Part shown: positions 1 through 10,326 of the stretch, in pieces
Numbering within the stretch: the stretch's first letter is position 1
Layout of the letters: each line of letters starts with the position of its first letter
Source: Limnephilus marmoratus
Taxonomy: Eukaryota > Arthropoda > Insecta > Trichoptera > Limnephilidae
NCBI GenBank assembly: GCA_917880885.1
Contig: OU862928.1
Location: forward strand, 38,924,962-38,988,961
Reading direction: 5' to 3'
Length of the DNA: 64,000 nt
Program-made: the position numbers and the translations under genes
Notes under the pieces: generated by a model
What the model was told of the DNA's origin: nothing
The model's database searches: none
The model's input: the letters and a program-made list of their open reading frames with translations, nothing else

Positions 1-70
1 TCGACCTACCCCTCATACCTTTTTCCTTCCCAGAACTTCCTATCCTTCCCTTCCTTAAGTGGGAGTAAGG
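1..70 (+). repeat. SINE-A fragment (3' half, truncated)
   Basis: The pyrimidine-rich stretch (ccttcccagaacttcct, then cttccttaag) matches the same part of the SINE-A copies at 11545-11890 and 48050-48430. The right half is replaced by unrelated AT-rich sequence. Confidence 0.6.
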
Positions 71-635
71 TTTTAAAGGCGAAAAAAGGCATATTTTCAT
101 TTTTTTTTGAGATATGGATAACGTTGGTTTATTTATTTCATATACACCTTATAGTATAACATCTGAAGTATCTTTGAAAAATTTTCAATTAAAAATATCA
201 ATAAATAAGTCCGTGAGAGCGAATCTCCGGAGGCGCCTCGAAAAAAAGTTGTCATACGGTGTACATGTACATCATAACTCGTTACCGGATCATTTGAAAC
301 AAAAAAGTGGAAATGTCTTTAAAAGATGATAAGTTTTCCCGATTAGTAAGGAAAAGTTTTTTTTTGCAGCATGTTGAAGTCAAAAATGCGATTTTTGCTA
401 AAAAAGGGTAAAAAAAAAAAAAAAAACTCTTCCTGATTACCTGTCGATTTATGTGTAGAAATAGTGTACAAAATTTCAAAAGGATCATTCAATTTTGAGT
501 TATGATGTTCACGAACTACAAAAATTTGTTTTCGAAAAAATCGATTTAAAGTTTTTTATATTCGAAATATACTTGAATCGAGCATGAAGGCCGGTCGCTT
601 GAAACGCTGTATCTTCGTTAGTTTTGCTCCGATTT
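71..635. other. AT-rich spacer, no feature recognised
   Basis: A/T-runs and short shadow reading frames only. I see no motif, repeat family or splice-like exon here. Confidence 0.5.
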
Positions 636-1355
636 ACTTTAAAATTTGAAACAATACTAATCTGGTTAGTATCTGGGGCACCATTACTAAGAAATAAATA
701 TCTGAAATACAAGTAATCCAAAATAGAGCCATAAGAAATATATACCATCTACCATGGGAAACGCATGTCAAAGACATATACTCACTGACACAAATTCTTC
801 CCTTTACCATTCTGCCAAAATATAGTATCGCCACTGCCATCCTACAAATAATTCAACACTCCTCTCACACCAACACTAAACCAGCCTTTAATTCCGATAT
901 ACACCAGCCCAAAACATGATCACAAAATCAAATACACCTATCGTCATCTACACACACAACTAAATTTGGAATTAACTCCTTACAATACATCGCACATACG
1001 CAATACAACGCATTACCTAATGTCCTAAAACTACCAGAATCAAACAAAAAAATATTGGCAAAGGCTCTAAAAGGGTATTTTCTCAGCAACTTTATTAACC
1101 AGTGACGAATTTAGCTGTCTTCCTTTATAACTCTTGTATATTCTTCAATTACCTGTATCAAGTGTGTCTAGTCCATTTAAAAATCTATGTATTGTTCATT
1201 GATTTCCGTGTTCTTATGTAAAAATTGTAATTTTTCTTTAGTTGTATAATGTTGTCCTTCCCAAAATGAGTTTTATTAAACTCATTGGGAGTAATGTATT
1301 ATAAATTTTATGTAATAATTTTGTAATATATTATCTCTAATAAATAAAAAAAAAT
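636..1355 (+). mobile_element. LINE 3' end, decayed
   Basis: Broken frames resemble the C-terminal tail of jockey/CR1-type reverse transcriptases. They are followed by a 3' UTR with a hairpin (CCCAA-ATGAGTTT, loop tatt, AAACTCATTGGG, about 1259-1290) and an A-rich tail ending near 1355. The piece is 5' truncated and has no open frame. Confidence 0.55.
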
Positions 1356-1389
1356 ACTGTCGACATGTACTGTACATTTAGAAAAAAAG

Positions 1390-1512
1390 ATGTTTTAAAA
1401 CTTTACCCCCCTTTAAAAAGACCCTCCACAAGGCACCCCCTAAGATGACATAGGCCTTAAGGGAAATTATTTTCTTCAAGGTATATTGTATGGAGCTAAT
1501 GTAAAAAACAAA
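1390..1512 (+). repeat. SINE-A 3' end fragment
   Basis: It contains the diagnostic tail: a 'gaccctccacaaggcacc' variant, 'gatgacataggcc', and the CCTGAGGGAAATTATTTTCC-type hairpin region. It ends in 'gagctaatgtaaaaaac', i.e. with an A tail. Confidence 0.7.
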
Positions 1513-1587
1513 ACATGTGCTAAATGTATTTATTTTTTCTTTGAAAAACGAAACTACTGTCCAGAGTGAGTGGTATCTCTATGCTAT

Positions 1588-1790
1588 AATGAAACCAACT
1601 CAGAAGCACCTCAGAAAGGTCATTAGGAGTGATGATAAAAAAAAATTAAAAAAATTGGTCAAATAGGTTAAGTTGGGTTAGGGTTACCGGCTATTTTAAA
1701 ATTAATTTTTCATAGCTTTTAATGAACTTTTTGGGGTATTTCTGAGTTGGTTTCATTATGAGTTGACATGGAACCATCATTTAATTTATA
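1588..1790. mobile_element. Palindromic MITE, family Rep-D (copy 1)
   Basis: The ends are inverted: 'gaaaccaactcagaa' near 1590 and 'ctgagttggtttcat' near 1743. Inside lie the inverted pair 'aaaggtcatta' and 'taatgaacttt'. A second copy is at 46660-46858. It is short and non-coding, so it must have been mobilised in trans. Superfamily unknown. Confidence 0.65.
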
Positions 1791-1867
1791 ACATCGACAT
1801 TCCTAACGCTCGATGAATATAATAAATTCACCATATCGATAGAAATATGTAATTTATGAAATTTTCA

Positions 1868-2660
1868 GTGGTCGACGGATAAGGCTCTTGACTCGTAATC
1901 CGAAGGTCGCGGGATCGAATATCGGCGGCGTATTTCCAAAACCTACACCAGTTCAGTCGATAGCGACAATTTACATTTTACGTACATTTATACACTACAT
2001 TGGTTATTTTTTTATCGTTTCGCAAAAACAAAAATTGTTCTACAATCAAGATAAAATAATCTTTCCACTGCGTTTATTAAAAATTAATAATTTTATTTCT
2101 AAATATTTTTTTTTTATATTATTCCCATATATTGTAAATACACCTCTATATTGGATATTTTTTATCAATTTGCAAAAAACAAAAATTGTTTTAAATCTAG
2201 ATAAAATAATAATCATGCCAATATGTATATTAGAAATTAATAATGTTATTTCTAAATGTTTAAATTTTGATTTTGAAAATATAAATGGTCGCTGCCGCGA
2301 CTGAACCGGCATAGGTTTTGAAAATGCGCATCCCGGCGTGCGCAATTTTATTTTTATTTATTTGTGTTATTTATATGTAGTATATTTTTGGCACGTTTTA
2401 GAGAAGAATGTACTCTCAGTATCGCCCTGCTGTAAGACAACCGTTCAGAATTGAAACGTTGCTTGAAATGGCTTTAGCTGTGTTTGGTGACCAGATCCGA
2501 ATAGCCAGGTACTTCCTCTTATATCTTCCTCTTCCCCATCTCCTTCCGCTCCCCGCTACCTTCAGCCTCACAACGTTCCGCAATTGGGGATGCCATACTC
2601 TCATTGGCTACGGACGGCAGCAGCTGGGACTCTTGTGAGGTATTCACATCAAAACAGAAA
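1868..2660 (+). repeat. SINE-B copy, interrupted by a MITE
   Basis: The tRNA-like head (ggctcttgactcgtaatccgaag, then ggtcgcgggatcgaat) is at 1868-1921. The body and tail resume at about 2328 ('gtgcgcaattttattt', then 'ccagatccgaatagccaggt', 'caattggggatgccata') and end near 2660. The uninterrupted relative at 8341-8752 shows that about 400 bp was inserted between the B-box and the body. Confidence 0.75.
1931..2327. mobile_element. Inverted-repeat element inside SINE-B
   Basis: The ends are inverted repeats: 'ccaaaacctacaccagttca' near 1936 and its imperfect reverse complement 'tgaaccggcataggttttg' near 2303. Between them are two diverged direct copies of ~110 bp (about 2002-2110 and 2157-2265, both with 'caaaaattgtt' and 'aaattaataa'). 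The two overlapping frames here are shadows of this AT-rich filler. Confidence 0.6.
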
Positions 2661-2879
2661 GTGTTCTGCAGCTCAAGGCTTAAGTGGCAGATTTAGTCTA
2701 CTTAAATTTCATCGAGGAATATTTATTTATTTATTTTATTATTAAACATAATAATAACACGAATAAAAAAACAGAGATGACAGTGAAGAGAGAGCACATA
2801 AAAATGAATAGCAATAACAATATAAAACATTAAAAGTACATATATTATAGAAGACACTACAAGACAAAGCATGAAGAAG

Positions 2880-3185
2880 CATTTAAATTTTGCGTATCGA
2901 CTGCCAAAAGTCATTTAGTTTTACACCAAAAATATCAATGCTTTGACTTGCGTTGACAAGTCTCGACATTCTGGATAAGGGAGAATGGTATCCATAATTA
3001 GTAGAATGTTGATTGAGGAACAGCAATTCATTATTTCGGAGTCTACGGGAAGGGATGTTGAACTGGATGAGTTGTAACAAAGTAGGTGTATTAGTAATAT
3101 TGTTGATAATTTTAAATATGCAAATTAGATCATCGTGAAAAAGAGAGGATACGGACTGACTGATATACCGGGGCATAACGAGACA
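2880..3185 (-). pseudogene. LINE reverse-transcriptase C-terminal fragment
   Basis: A minus-strand open frame (about 97 codons) carries the C-terminal pattern shared with the LINE at 27987-29145: 'LLQLIQFNIPSRRLRNNELL', a short gap, 'SPLSRMSRLVN', then 'DIFGVKLNDFWQSI' close to the stop. Only the tail survives. The catalytic RT motifs are absent. Confidence 0.65.
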
Positions 3186-3189
3186 GAGG

Positions 3190-3613
3190 TTATTCTAGTA
3201 CACTGTGAGGTACCCATCCATTTACGGGGTCAAAATTTCTCAACTTCGTTCCACATACAAGTCCGATATAATTCACATTTCATACTCTTATAGGAATATT
3301 AAGTCAGTTATAACCGCAGTTATAGCCGTGGTCCGTTAGACACAAATGGGGGGCATCTCTTCGTGTCCCTTGAACCGTGCGGGTCGGCACATTGGGCTGC
3401 GGCGTTAGGGAGAAGTGGATGGTAGAAGAGTTGGACGCTCAGATGAGTATTGCAATGGGAACAGATACAGATCTTATCGGGACCAGAATCATTTGCATGC
3501 AGAGCAAAGGGGAACAGCGGTTTTATCGGAGAATAATACAAAATAATTTAATATATCTCAATTTTTTTTTATTAGGTATATTTTTATGGTTAAGGTTTTC
3601 ACGGGTGTAAGAT
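3190..3613. other. Unidentified moderately GC-rich stretch
   Basis: More GC than its surroundings (about 3330-3520) with short frames on both strands, but no recognised domain, splice signal or second copy in the window. Confidence 0.4.
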
Positions 3614-3656
3614 ATAGAACAATTTTCACGGTTTACCCGCGTAACGTAGTCCTTAA

Positions 3657-5011
3657 CCCTAGAAAGATAACCTACGCCTCAGAGGCGCCCGCGACGGTAA
3701 GAAAACGCTGTCTCTTTCTAATGACCGCGCGCATCTAGCTGTCCTTTTTTGTTAGCTCAGTCGTCGGTGCACAGGTGCACGGGACGGCCGTTTTTACGCG
3801 ATAAGTACCAGATTTTTGCAGGTTTGACCAGGTAATGCGCTCCGAAGGCGTATGGTTATCTTTTGAGTGACTTTTAGTAAAAGTATAAATTTTTTTATAC
3901 TTACAATACATGTTTATTATAGGTATATTTTTGTTGTTTTAGCATGAAATTTTTTTACCTTCAGCTGAAGAATACTATCTGATGATGCAATATTGAGATT
4001 TATGGCTAAAGAAGAAGAGAACGAGCATGATGGACATCAGGAAAGTGGCAGTGAAACAGAAGATCATGTGAGTGAAGATGAAATGCAGAGTGACTATGAA
4101 GATGAATTCATCGATGATGAGGTGCCAGAAGAATTGAATGATACACAAAATGAAGACATTATAACTCCACCAGTATCTTCAGAGCCTGGAAAAGGCGGGG
4201 TGGACGCATTCGATCAAATGTGTTCCTCAATGTCATGTTCAAGAAAACCAATAGGTGGCCAATGGCTATGCTTTATGGCATACTGAATATGGCATTCGTC
4301 AATTATTATGTCATATACTGTCACAACGTTCTAGCGAAAAATGAAAAGCCTCTAAATAGAAGGGAATATATGAAAAAGTTAAGCACTCAGTTATCTGAAC
4401 CATGGATGAAGGAAAGACTCGAAGCTCCTACTTTGCTCAAGCGTGTGCGAGACAATATCACCAATATTCTTCCGAATCCGGATGTGCAGAGCTCCAGAGA
4501 TAATGAAGAAGAACCTCCAGCCAAGAAAAGACGGTATTCCAGCTTTTGCTTAAGTAAAAAAAAAGAATATCAAAGATGACTTGCGCCAAATGCAAAAAAA
4601 AAACAGTTTAAAAAAAAGATGTTTGCTTTGAATGCCTCTAAACCAAATGCTTAGCGAAATAATTATAGTTTTGACTGATTATTTTATAGTTGATTAGTAA
4701 ATTAAAATAGTTTAATTAGTTTTATATAAAAAAGATATATACATTTGTGATAATATTTTCTCGTAAACAGAAAAGGGTTAATTTTGTTGATTTTTCTAGA
4801 GGTTTTTTGATTTAAGTTTAATGTTTAAAACAAATAAATAATTTCACTAAAAAAGTGTTTTTTTATTAGTTCATTAACCACACATTAAAATAATCACCTA
4901 AATAAATACATAACGTAGGTATTTAATAAAAAAAAATCATTAATATATTATGCGCCTCTGCGGCGTATGGTTATCTTTTATGTACGGCAGAATAAGGTTA
5001 TCTTTCTAGGG
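3657..5011 (+). mobile_element. piggyBac element, internally deleted (1355 bp)
   Basis: TTAA duplications flank it (3653-3656 and 5012-5015). The terminal inverted repeats are CCCTAGAAAGATA at 3657-3669 and TATCTTTCTAGGG at 4999-5011. This 13-bp terminus is the one known for the cabbage-looper piggyBac. A subterminal motif 'gcgtatggttatctttt' occurs at both sides (about 3848 and 4963). The transposase inside is deleted and frameshifted, so the copy is non-autonomous. Confidence 0.93.
3993..4625 (+). pseudogene. piggyBac transposase remnant (internal deletion, frameshift)
   Basis: piggyBac transposases excise and insert DNA at TTAA using a DDD catalytic triad and are usually ~590 residues. 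Here an acidic N-terminal part (EEENEHDGHQESGSETEDH) runs directly into the late catalytic region KGGVDAFDQMCSSMSCSRK, so the segment holding the first two catalytic aspartates is missing and the third-Asp motif (VDAFDQM) is kept. A frame change near 4240 moves the rest (TNRWPMAMLYGILNMAFVNY, then PPAKKRRYSSFC) into another frame. The C-terminal cysteine-rich finger is broken by A-run frameshifts. It cannot make an active enzyme. It sits between intact terminal repeats and could only move if supplied with transposase. Confidence 0.88.
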
Positions 5012-5135
5012 TTAAAAGGACTTTTTAACTCCTGATATTTCGGAAACATCTCCCTGTCCATCTTCAGAGGCCTTATGTCTTGAGTTTTTGTCTCAAACTG
5101 ATTACTTTCGCATGTCTGTTCAGTCCAGAAGCTAA

Positions 5136-5268
5136 GACTTAAGTGAGGTTAAGTGACTTAAGTGAGGTTAAGTGACTTAAGTGAGGTTAAGTGACTTAAG
5201 TGAGGTTAAGTGACTTAAGTGAGGTTAAGTGACTTAAGTGAGGTTAAGTGCCTTAAGTGAGGTTAAGC
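5136..5268. repeat. 19-bp minisatellite, 7 copies
   Basis: Unit 'gacttaagtgaggttaagt' repeats at 5136, 5155, 5174, 5193, 5212, 5231 and 5250 with one substitution in the last copy. It forms the spacer between the foldback arms. Confidence 0.95.
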
Positions 5269-5469
5269 TGAGACTTATGTGAGGAGAACTTGAGTCTTAG
5301 CTTCTGGACCGAACAGACATGCGAAAGCTATCAGTTTGAGACAAAAACTCAAGACATAAGACCTCTGATGATGGATAGTGAGATCTGTCCGAAAAGTCAG
5401 GAGTTAAAAAGTCCTTTTAAGGACTACGTTATGCGGGTAAACCGTGAAAATTGTTCTATATATATTTTT

Positions 5470-6110
5470 ACATTAGCTTCGTACAGGAGGACCTGAGGAA
5501 AAAAAATCCCTCAGGGCCTACGTCATCTTAGGGGATGCTGTGTGGAGGGTTTTTTTAAGAAAAGGAAGCAGGGGAAGTTCTGGTAATTAAATAGGTATGA
5601 GGGGTGGGGTCAGTGGTCAGAGTGTCCAGGCGTAACGGACGTACAAATCCATCCCAACCAACCGCGGTGAATGGCGATGGGTCGAGAGATTCCGGCTGGA
5701 GAGGATAAAAGACCTCCGTCAACAAGTCTCTCTAAATCAGTAGTTCCCAACCGGTGGTCCGCGAGATCTAAAATGTGATCCACGAAACATTTATTCATTT
5801 ACTTCAAAACCGAATCGAAAGGTATCCAAAAGCTGAAACGTAACCCTTTTGGTATTAATGATGGAGAGGTAGCTGAAAAAGTCCAAGAAGAGTACATTGA
5901 ATATGCAAAATGATAGTAATTGCAAGGACGCGTGTAATTACGCGATTAATGGTTAATAATTATTGCACCTTGTGATCCCTGTGAGAACAAATTAATGTCA
6001 TTGTGGTCCCTGGTCAAAAAAACTTCGGGAACAACTGCTCTAGATCCTGCCAATTACTGCGGAACACAAAAAACCTTTTGTGTACCAGCGAGTGTTAAAA
6101 TCGTAAAAAT
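5470..6110 (-). repeat. SINE-A copy, interrupted by hAT MITE
   Basis: The family's 3' tail in reverse ('attagcttcgtacaggagg', 'ggatgctgtgtggaggg') leads into 'tgtccaggcgtaacggacgt' and 'cggctggagagg', then stops at the MITE (5738). Sequence after 6045 may be the remainder of the same copy but is poorly conserved. Confidence 0.7.
5738..6037. mobile_element. hAT-type MITE (300 bp)
   Basis: It begins CAGTAGTTCCCAACCGGTGG and ends TTCGGGAACAACTG. The 8-bp target duplication is ctctaaat (5730-5737) / ctctagat (6038-6045), with one mismatch. Eight-bp duplications and CAGNG-like ends are hAT hallmarks. Non-coding. Confidence 0.85.
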
Positions 6111-7135
6111 TAGAAAATAATGTTAAGATGAAGCCATAGTAAATAATACAAAATCATATGTTTTTGTTTTGAAAATTTGATCGCTTAGAAGTATTGTAGA
6201 TGCTTCAATTAAATACTGCGTGTAGAACATACCTTGGCGCTTAAAAATATCGGTCATTTTTTTATAAGTCTTTTAATAACTCTATAAAAAAATAAAGTAT
6301 TAGGTCTAAAAAACACACTTTAAAGTCCAAACTCTCCTATTTATAACCCCTTTTCGGTTATGGTTTTATTGTAAAATGTGGCAAATTCAGTTTATTTTAT
6401 AATGATCGCAAAAAAAGTTGATATTTACACCCAATCTTCCCAAAATAAAATAAAATATATATTTTCGCGTTGTTATTTTACATTACGGCCGCTAGTCGAC
6501 GAATTCGGTTTTTAAAAGTGAACCCTATGGCGTCCACCGAAGAACTACTGCCCACGCCACAGTCGTCAAACCTCAGTCACGCCCCGAACTTAGCGGGAGA
6601 TGGACGCGTCACTCCGCATCGCTTGATTTCGTGAAATCAATTTTAAATTTCCGTTTTATTACAATAAACAATGCGTAAAACAAGAATTAATATTTTTTAC
6701 AGGCCTTTACGAAATCAACATGTAAAACAAAACTCTCAAATACCTTTTCCAACCTTTCCAAAAGCTTTTTCTCAAGTAATTTTAAACTCCTCCCATAAAG
6801 GGCGTGAATTCCGATTTCGATTTTTTCCTGAACTAGTGGATCGCCTTAATGTGGAAATACATTCGGAAAATTAGTTTCTTTTAAATATTTTCATAAAGAC
6901 TAATTTCCAATTTGACCTTTATTTTAAAAATTGTTAATGGTTTTTTATACAGCCCTGATTTATTCAATTTAATTACCATCCATATACCAACAAGAACTAC
7001 TCAATCTAAAATTATTATTTTTCATTGCAACTGGCAAAATTAGCACTGCGTCATTTAGATATTCGCTTTTACCTACATTTGCATGCAGTTACAATACTTT
7101 GTAAATAGTAGTAGATTTGTTTAACTATACGGAAT
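6111..7135. other. AT-rich spacer with one short GC-rich patch
   Basis: Mostly AT-rich. At 6529-6636 there is a 35-codon frame beginning MASTEELLPTPQSS with balanced base composition. No homolog is recognised, so I do not call it a gene. Confidence 0.4.
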
Positions 7136-7948
7136 CTTACTAATATTATAAAGGTGAAAGATTGTATGGGTGTGTGTTTGTTACTCTTTCACGCAAAAAC
7201 TACAGAATAGATTTTTAAAAATCTTTCACTAATAGAAAGTTACATTATTTGCGACATCTATAGGCTATATATGTATATATATTGGTAAGCTTTGGCGTTA
7301 TGAATAATCTCTGGCGTTATGAAATTATTTATCATACGTTTTTTGTCGCTAACAAAATCGATTTATTGCAAACGCCAATTGTCGCCTTGGAAACGATGTT
7401 TTTTAAACGACTTCAAAAAGGAGGAGGTTCTCAATTCGACTGTATTTTTTTTTTTTTTTTTTTATGTTTGTTAGCTCAGAACTTTTGACTGGGTGAACCG
7501 ATATTGATGATTCTTTTTTTATTTGAAAGCTGATGCTTCCCGTGTGGTCCCATTTTAATTTGGTCCAGTTCTGACAACATCATCCATGAGAAAACCATAT
7601 AAGTCTTAAATTTGCATTAAGTATGTGCGCGACAAATGGACGAATAACTCAATATCACGCCAACCGATTTCGATGATTCTTTTTTTATTGGAAAGGATGT
7701 ACTTCAAGGGTAATTTTATGAGAGTTTGGTTAGATTTTAATTATCGGATCCATGACAAATTAACGAAACTCGGCCGAATCTCTTAATATGACCTTAACGT
7801 CGCTATGGTCAAATTATGTCTGTCTCATATGAGCAGCACGTTTAGTAGGTTTACCCATATTCAGACAAATTAGTAAGTGTACTTCAGATTCACTAAAAAT
7901 CAAAAAATAAACAAAAAATTTAACAAAACAAAAAAACGACTTCAAAAA

Positions 7949-8313
7949 ATGCACTAAAAAGTAAAAAAATAATTTCGTATTCTTCTACAACTTCATAATC
8001 AAATTACTTTTTCTAATCATCAATTTGTAGGTACGATTGTTATTTTTGGAGTCGGTGTCAGCAAAGGTACCCGGCCTGGGGTGTTCACTTGACAGCTCCC
8101 CGCGCCGGCCGCGCTTCGCGCCGCGCAAGTCGCTTGTGCGATACAAGCACATCTCACCTATAACTATGTACGAGTATGTAGTTACAAACCTACCTTGACT
8201 GACACCGACTCCAAAAGTAACAATCGTACCTACATATTGATGATTAGAAAAAGTAAGTTGATTATGAAGTTGTAGAAGAATACGAAATTATTTTTTTACT
8301 TTTTACTTTTTAG
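7949..8313. mobile_element. Foldback element with GC-rich loop
   Basis: Arms of ~115 bp ('gcactaaaaagtaaaaaaat', then 'ggagtcggtgtcag' on the left; 'ctgacaccgactcc' and 'ctttttagt' on the right) are near-perfect inverted copies. The 130-bp loop contains 'ccccgcgccggccgcgct', strongly GC-rich against AT-rich arms. Confidence 0.8.
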
Positions 8314-8340
8314 TAGTCTTAGCCACTGGACTACGACCTC

Positions 8341-8752
8341 CGTAGTCCAGTGGCTAAGACTCTTGACTCACATTCCGGAGGTCGCGGGTTCGAACCCGGC
8401 ATGCGCAAATAAATTTTATTTGAATAATTTGTGTTATTTCACAATTAATTCATTTAAAATAATATATAGTATATTTGCGGCATGTTCCAGAGTGGAAGAT
8501 ACTATTAGTATCGCCCTGGTGTAAGACCACCATTCAGAATTGAAACGTTGCTTGAAAATGGCTTAAGCCGTGTTTAGTGACCAGATCTGAATAGCCAGGT
8601 ACTTCCCAACCTTCCTCTTCCCCACCTCCTTCCCCTCCCCACTACCTTCAGCCTCACAACATACCCCAATTGGGGATGCCATAGTCTCACTGTGGCTCTA
8701 GACGGGAGCAGTTGAGATTCTTGTGCGGTATTCACTGTAAAAAAAAAAAAAA
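8341..8752 (+). repeat. SINE-B, best-preserved copy (tRNA-like head)
   Basis: The pol III promoter is visible: an A-box-like 'tggctaagactc' near 8350 and a consensus-quality B-box GGTTCGAACCC at 8387-8397. The body includes 'atcgccctggtgtaagacc', 'ccagatctgaatagccagg' and 'ccaattggggatgccata', ending in an A-run at 8739-8752. Other copies are at 1868-2660, 32085-32625, 52115-52262, 59385-59580 and perhaps 30340-30475. The head is preceded by its own inverted copy (8315-8336), giving a 20-bp-arm hairpin with a 'cctc'-type loop. Confidence 0.88.
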
Positions 8753-9617
8753 AAGTGCATTTTTTTATCGTTTTTTTGTTTTGTTAAATTTTTTGTTTAT
8801 TTTAAATTGGGTTACTATGGACATCCCTTTGATGTTAAAATTCAAATATTATGTATAAAATATTAATTCCTACTTTACTGAATGGATTTTAATGAAACTT
8901 TACAATAATATAAACACACAAGCTCTGGCATTACGAAAAATGTATGAAAAAATTGCAATAGGTGGCAAGATTAGTAAGATATCTACACTTATTTAATTGA
9001 TTTAAATTACTACGGAAGTAGGTACTTCAATTCGCTATTTTAAATATTTTATAAAATGGAATTTTTATTTATGAATCTTCGTTTTGCAAAATGTCATTCT
9101 CAAATTTTGACATTTTCTCTCCCACAACAATTATTGTTTTAATTGGATAGACAGGTATCGCATTTTTTAAGTATAAAACTGCCGTACTGGATTTTTGGTA
9201 GAAAATAAAAATAAGAATAATAATTCGTACTTAATAACTATCTCTAAAAATGAATCACCGAAATGTAGGTAGGTATGTATGCACATAAACCCGAACGGCT
9301 GAACCAAATTGGATAATTCTTTATTAAATTTATTAATTTATTCAATTAATCAATTCTTTTTTTGTCCGTTTTTTTTATATAAAACTACCGTTGAGTTCTG
9401 GCATTATGAAATTTGTATAAGAAATTATAATAGGTGGCATGCGAGCAGTTTGAAAACTGAATGTATCGGGAATGAATGTGTGGAGTGCGAGAGGTGAGTG
9501 GTGGGAGTGGGGAGGGGGGAGGGGGTGTTGCGAGGGTGTTGGTGGAGGGGGAAAGGGGAGGAGGGTGAGTGGAAATCCCTTAATACCATGCGAGCGAAGC
9601 CGCTGGAAAAAGCTAGT

Positions 9618-10059
9618 ATTGTTATAAAATGGCTATATTGATACACCTCAATAATAATTAAATCAATGTTAGCATAATACCTACTATTCTTCTGCATGGC
9701 TTCCACATAATTTAATAAGTAGGTATATTTTACTTCATGATTAGGTACCTACTTCTCCAAAAAATTATTATGTACTAGTATATCATTTGTTTGTACAAAC
9801 CCGTTTAGGCTTAAATCTTTATATACAAAAATGAATCCCTGTTTCCCTTGTTCACGACATAACTTCAGAACGACTTTACCCATTTTATTCCTCTTTTTTA
9901 AAAGTTTTCTAATACTTTACTTTAATTTAACGACTATTTTAACTTCGCACGTTTGACAGTTTATGCGTTTGATGAATGTGATTTCAGCAGGCAGCTGTTT
10001 TTTGATTGATTGTTCTTATAATAAACAAAAAAGAATATTTGTAATATATGAAAAATGAA
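9618..10059. other. AT-rich spacer, no feature recognised
   Basis: No motif or repeat relationship was found between the two Helitron-like elements. Confidence 0.5.
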
Positions 10060-10326
10060 AATTTGAATTAAAAAAATTGTAATAGGTGGCACGCGAGCTG
10101 TTTGAAAACTGAAGGTACTAGGACTGAATATATGGAACGCGGGAGTGGGGTTGGCGGAACGGGTGAGCGGGGGAGGGGTGAGGGGAGGCGGGGAAGGTGG
10201 AAGGGGAACGCGGGAGTGGAAGGGGATGCAGGAGGGGAACAGCGACGCACGGAAAAGGACATGCAGGGAAAACAATTTATTTCTTTGCATATGGCATTGA
10301 AACGCATGCCGGGAGGCAGCTAATTA
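10060..10326 (+). mobile_element. Helitron-like element, 3' part
   Basis: It shares 'attgtaataggtggcacgcg' and 'tgtttgaaaactgaa' with the element ending at 9617, followed by a G-rich tract (10140-10250) and the end 'catgccgggaggcagctaat'. The final CTAG has drifted to CTAA. Confidence 0.65.

Larger units (their letters stand above)
3614..5463. mobile_element. Foldback element (long inverted repeat), interrupted by piggyBac
   Basis: The left arm (3614-3656 continuing at 5016-5130) is the near-perfect reverse complement of the right arm (5290-5463). Landmarks are 'acggtttacccg' / 'cgggtaaaccgt', 'ggactttttaactcctga' / 'tcaggagttaaaaagtcc', and 'tgtcttgagtttttgtctca' / its complement. Between the arms is a 19-bp minisatellite. 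A complete piggyBac insertion splits the left arm at a TTAA. No coding capacity. Confidence 0.85.
7403..8810. mobile_element. Insertion with nested foldback arms
   Basis: The block starts 'aaacgacttcaaaaaggagg'. Its inner part (7900-8802) is bounded by inverted arms: 'ataaacaaaaaatttaacaa' near 7906 and 'ttgttaaattttttgtttat' near 8780. Inside lie a second foldback (7949-8313) and a SINE-B copy (8341-8752). Confidence 0.6.
7136..9617 (+). mobile_element. Helitron-like element, split by insertions
   Basis: The 5' part (7136-7402) starts 'actaatattataaaggtga' and carries 'actaatagaaagttacatta' and 'ggcgttatgaaattattta'. The 3' part (about 9222-9617) resumes at 'ctctaaaaatgaatcacc' and ends 'gaagccgctggaaaaagctagt'. 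Against the complete copy at 10738-11316 the two halves join with only about 10 bp missing, so 7403-9221 is later insertion. There are no terminal inverted repeats and it ends in CTAGT. Lep1-type Helitron-like elements of insects have such ends. Non-autonomous. Confidence 0.75.

Noticed and set aside
1888..2345. Two overlapping frames of 138 and 99 codons on opposite strands
   Set aside because: Both run through a MITE and its internal duplication inside a SINE; composition is AT filler and no domain is present.
6484..6510. Polylinker-like string (CGGCCGC, GTCGAC, GAATTC in a row), possible cloning or adapter contamination
   Set aside because: The flanks are ordinary AT-rich sequence on both sides, there is no vector backbone, and the site spacing can occur by chance. 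Checking raw reads across 6450-6550 would settle it.
8341..8415. Possible tRNA gene (A-box, strong GGTTCGAACCC B-box)
   Set aside because: It does not fold into a full cloverleaf, and is followed by the same 340-bp body seen in other copies: it is a SINE head.
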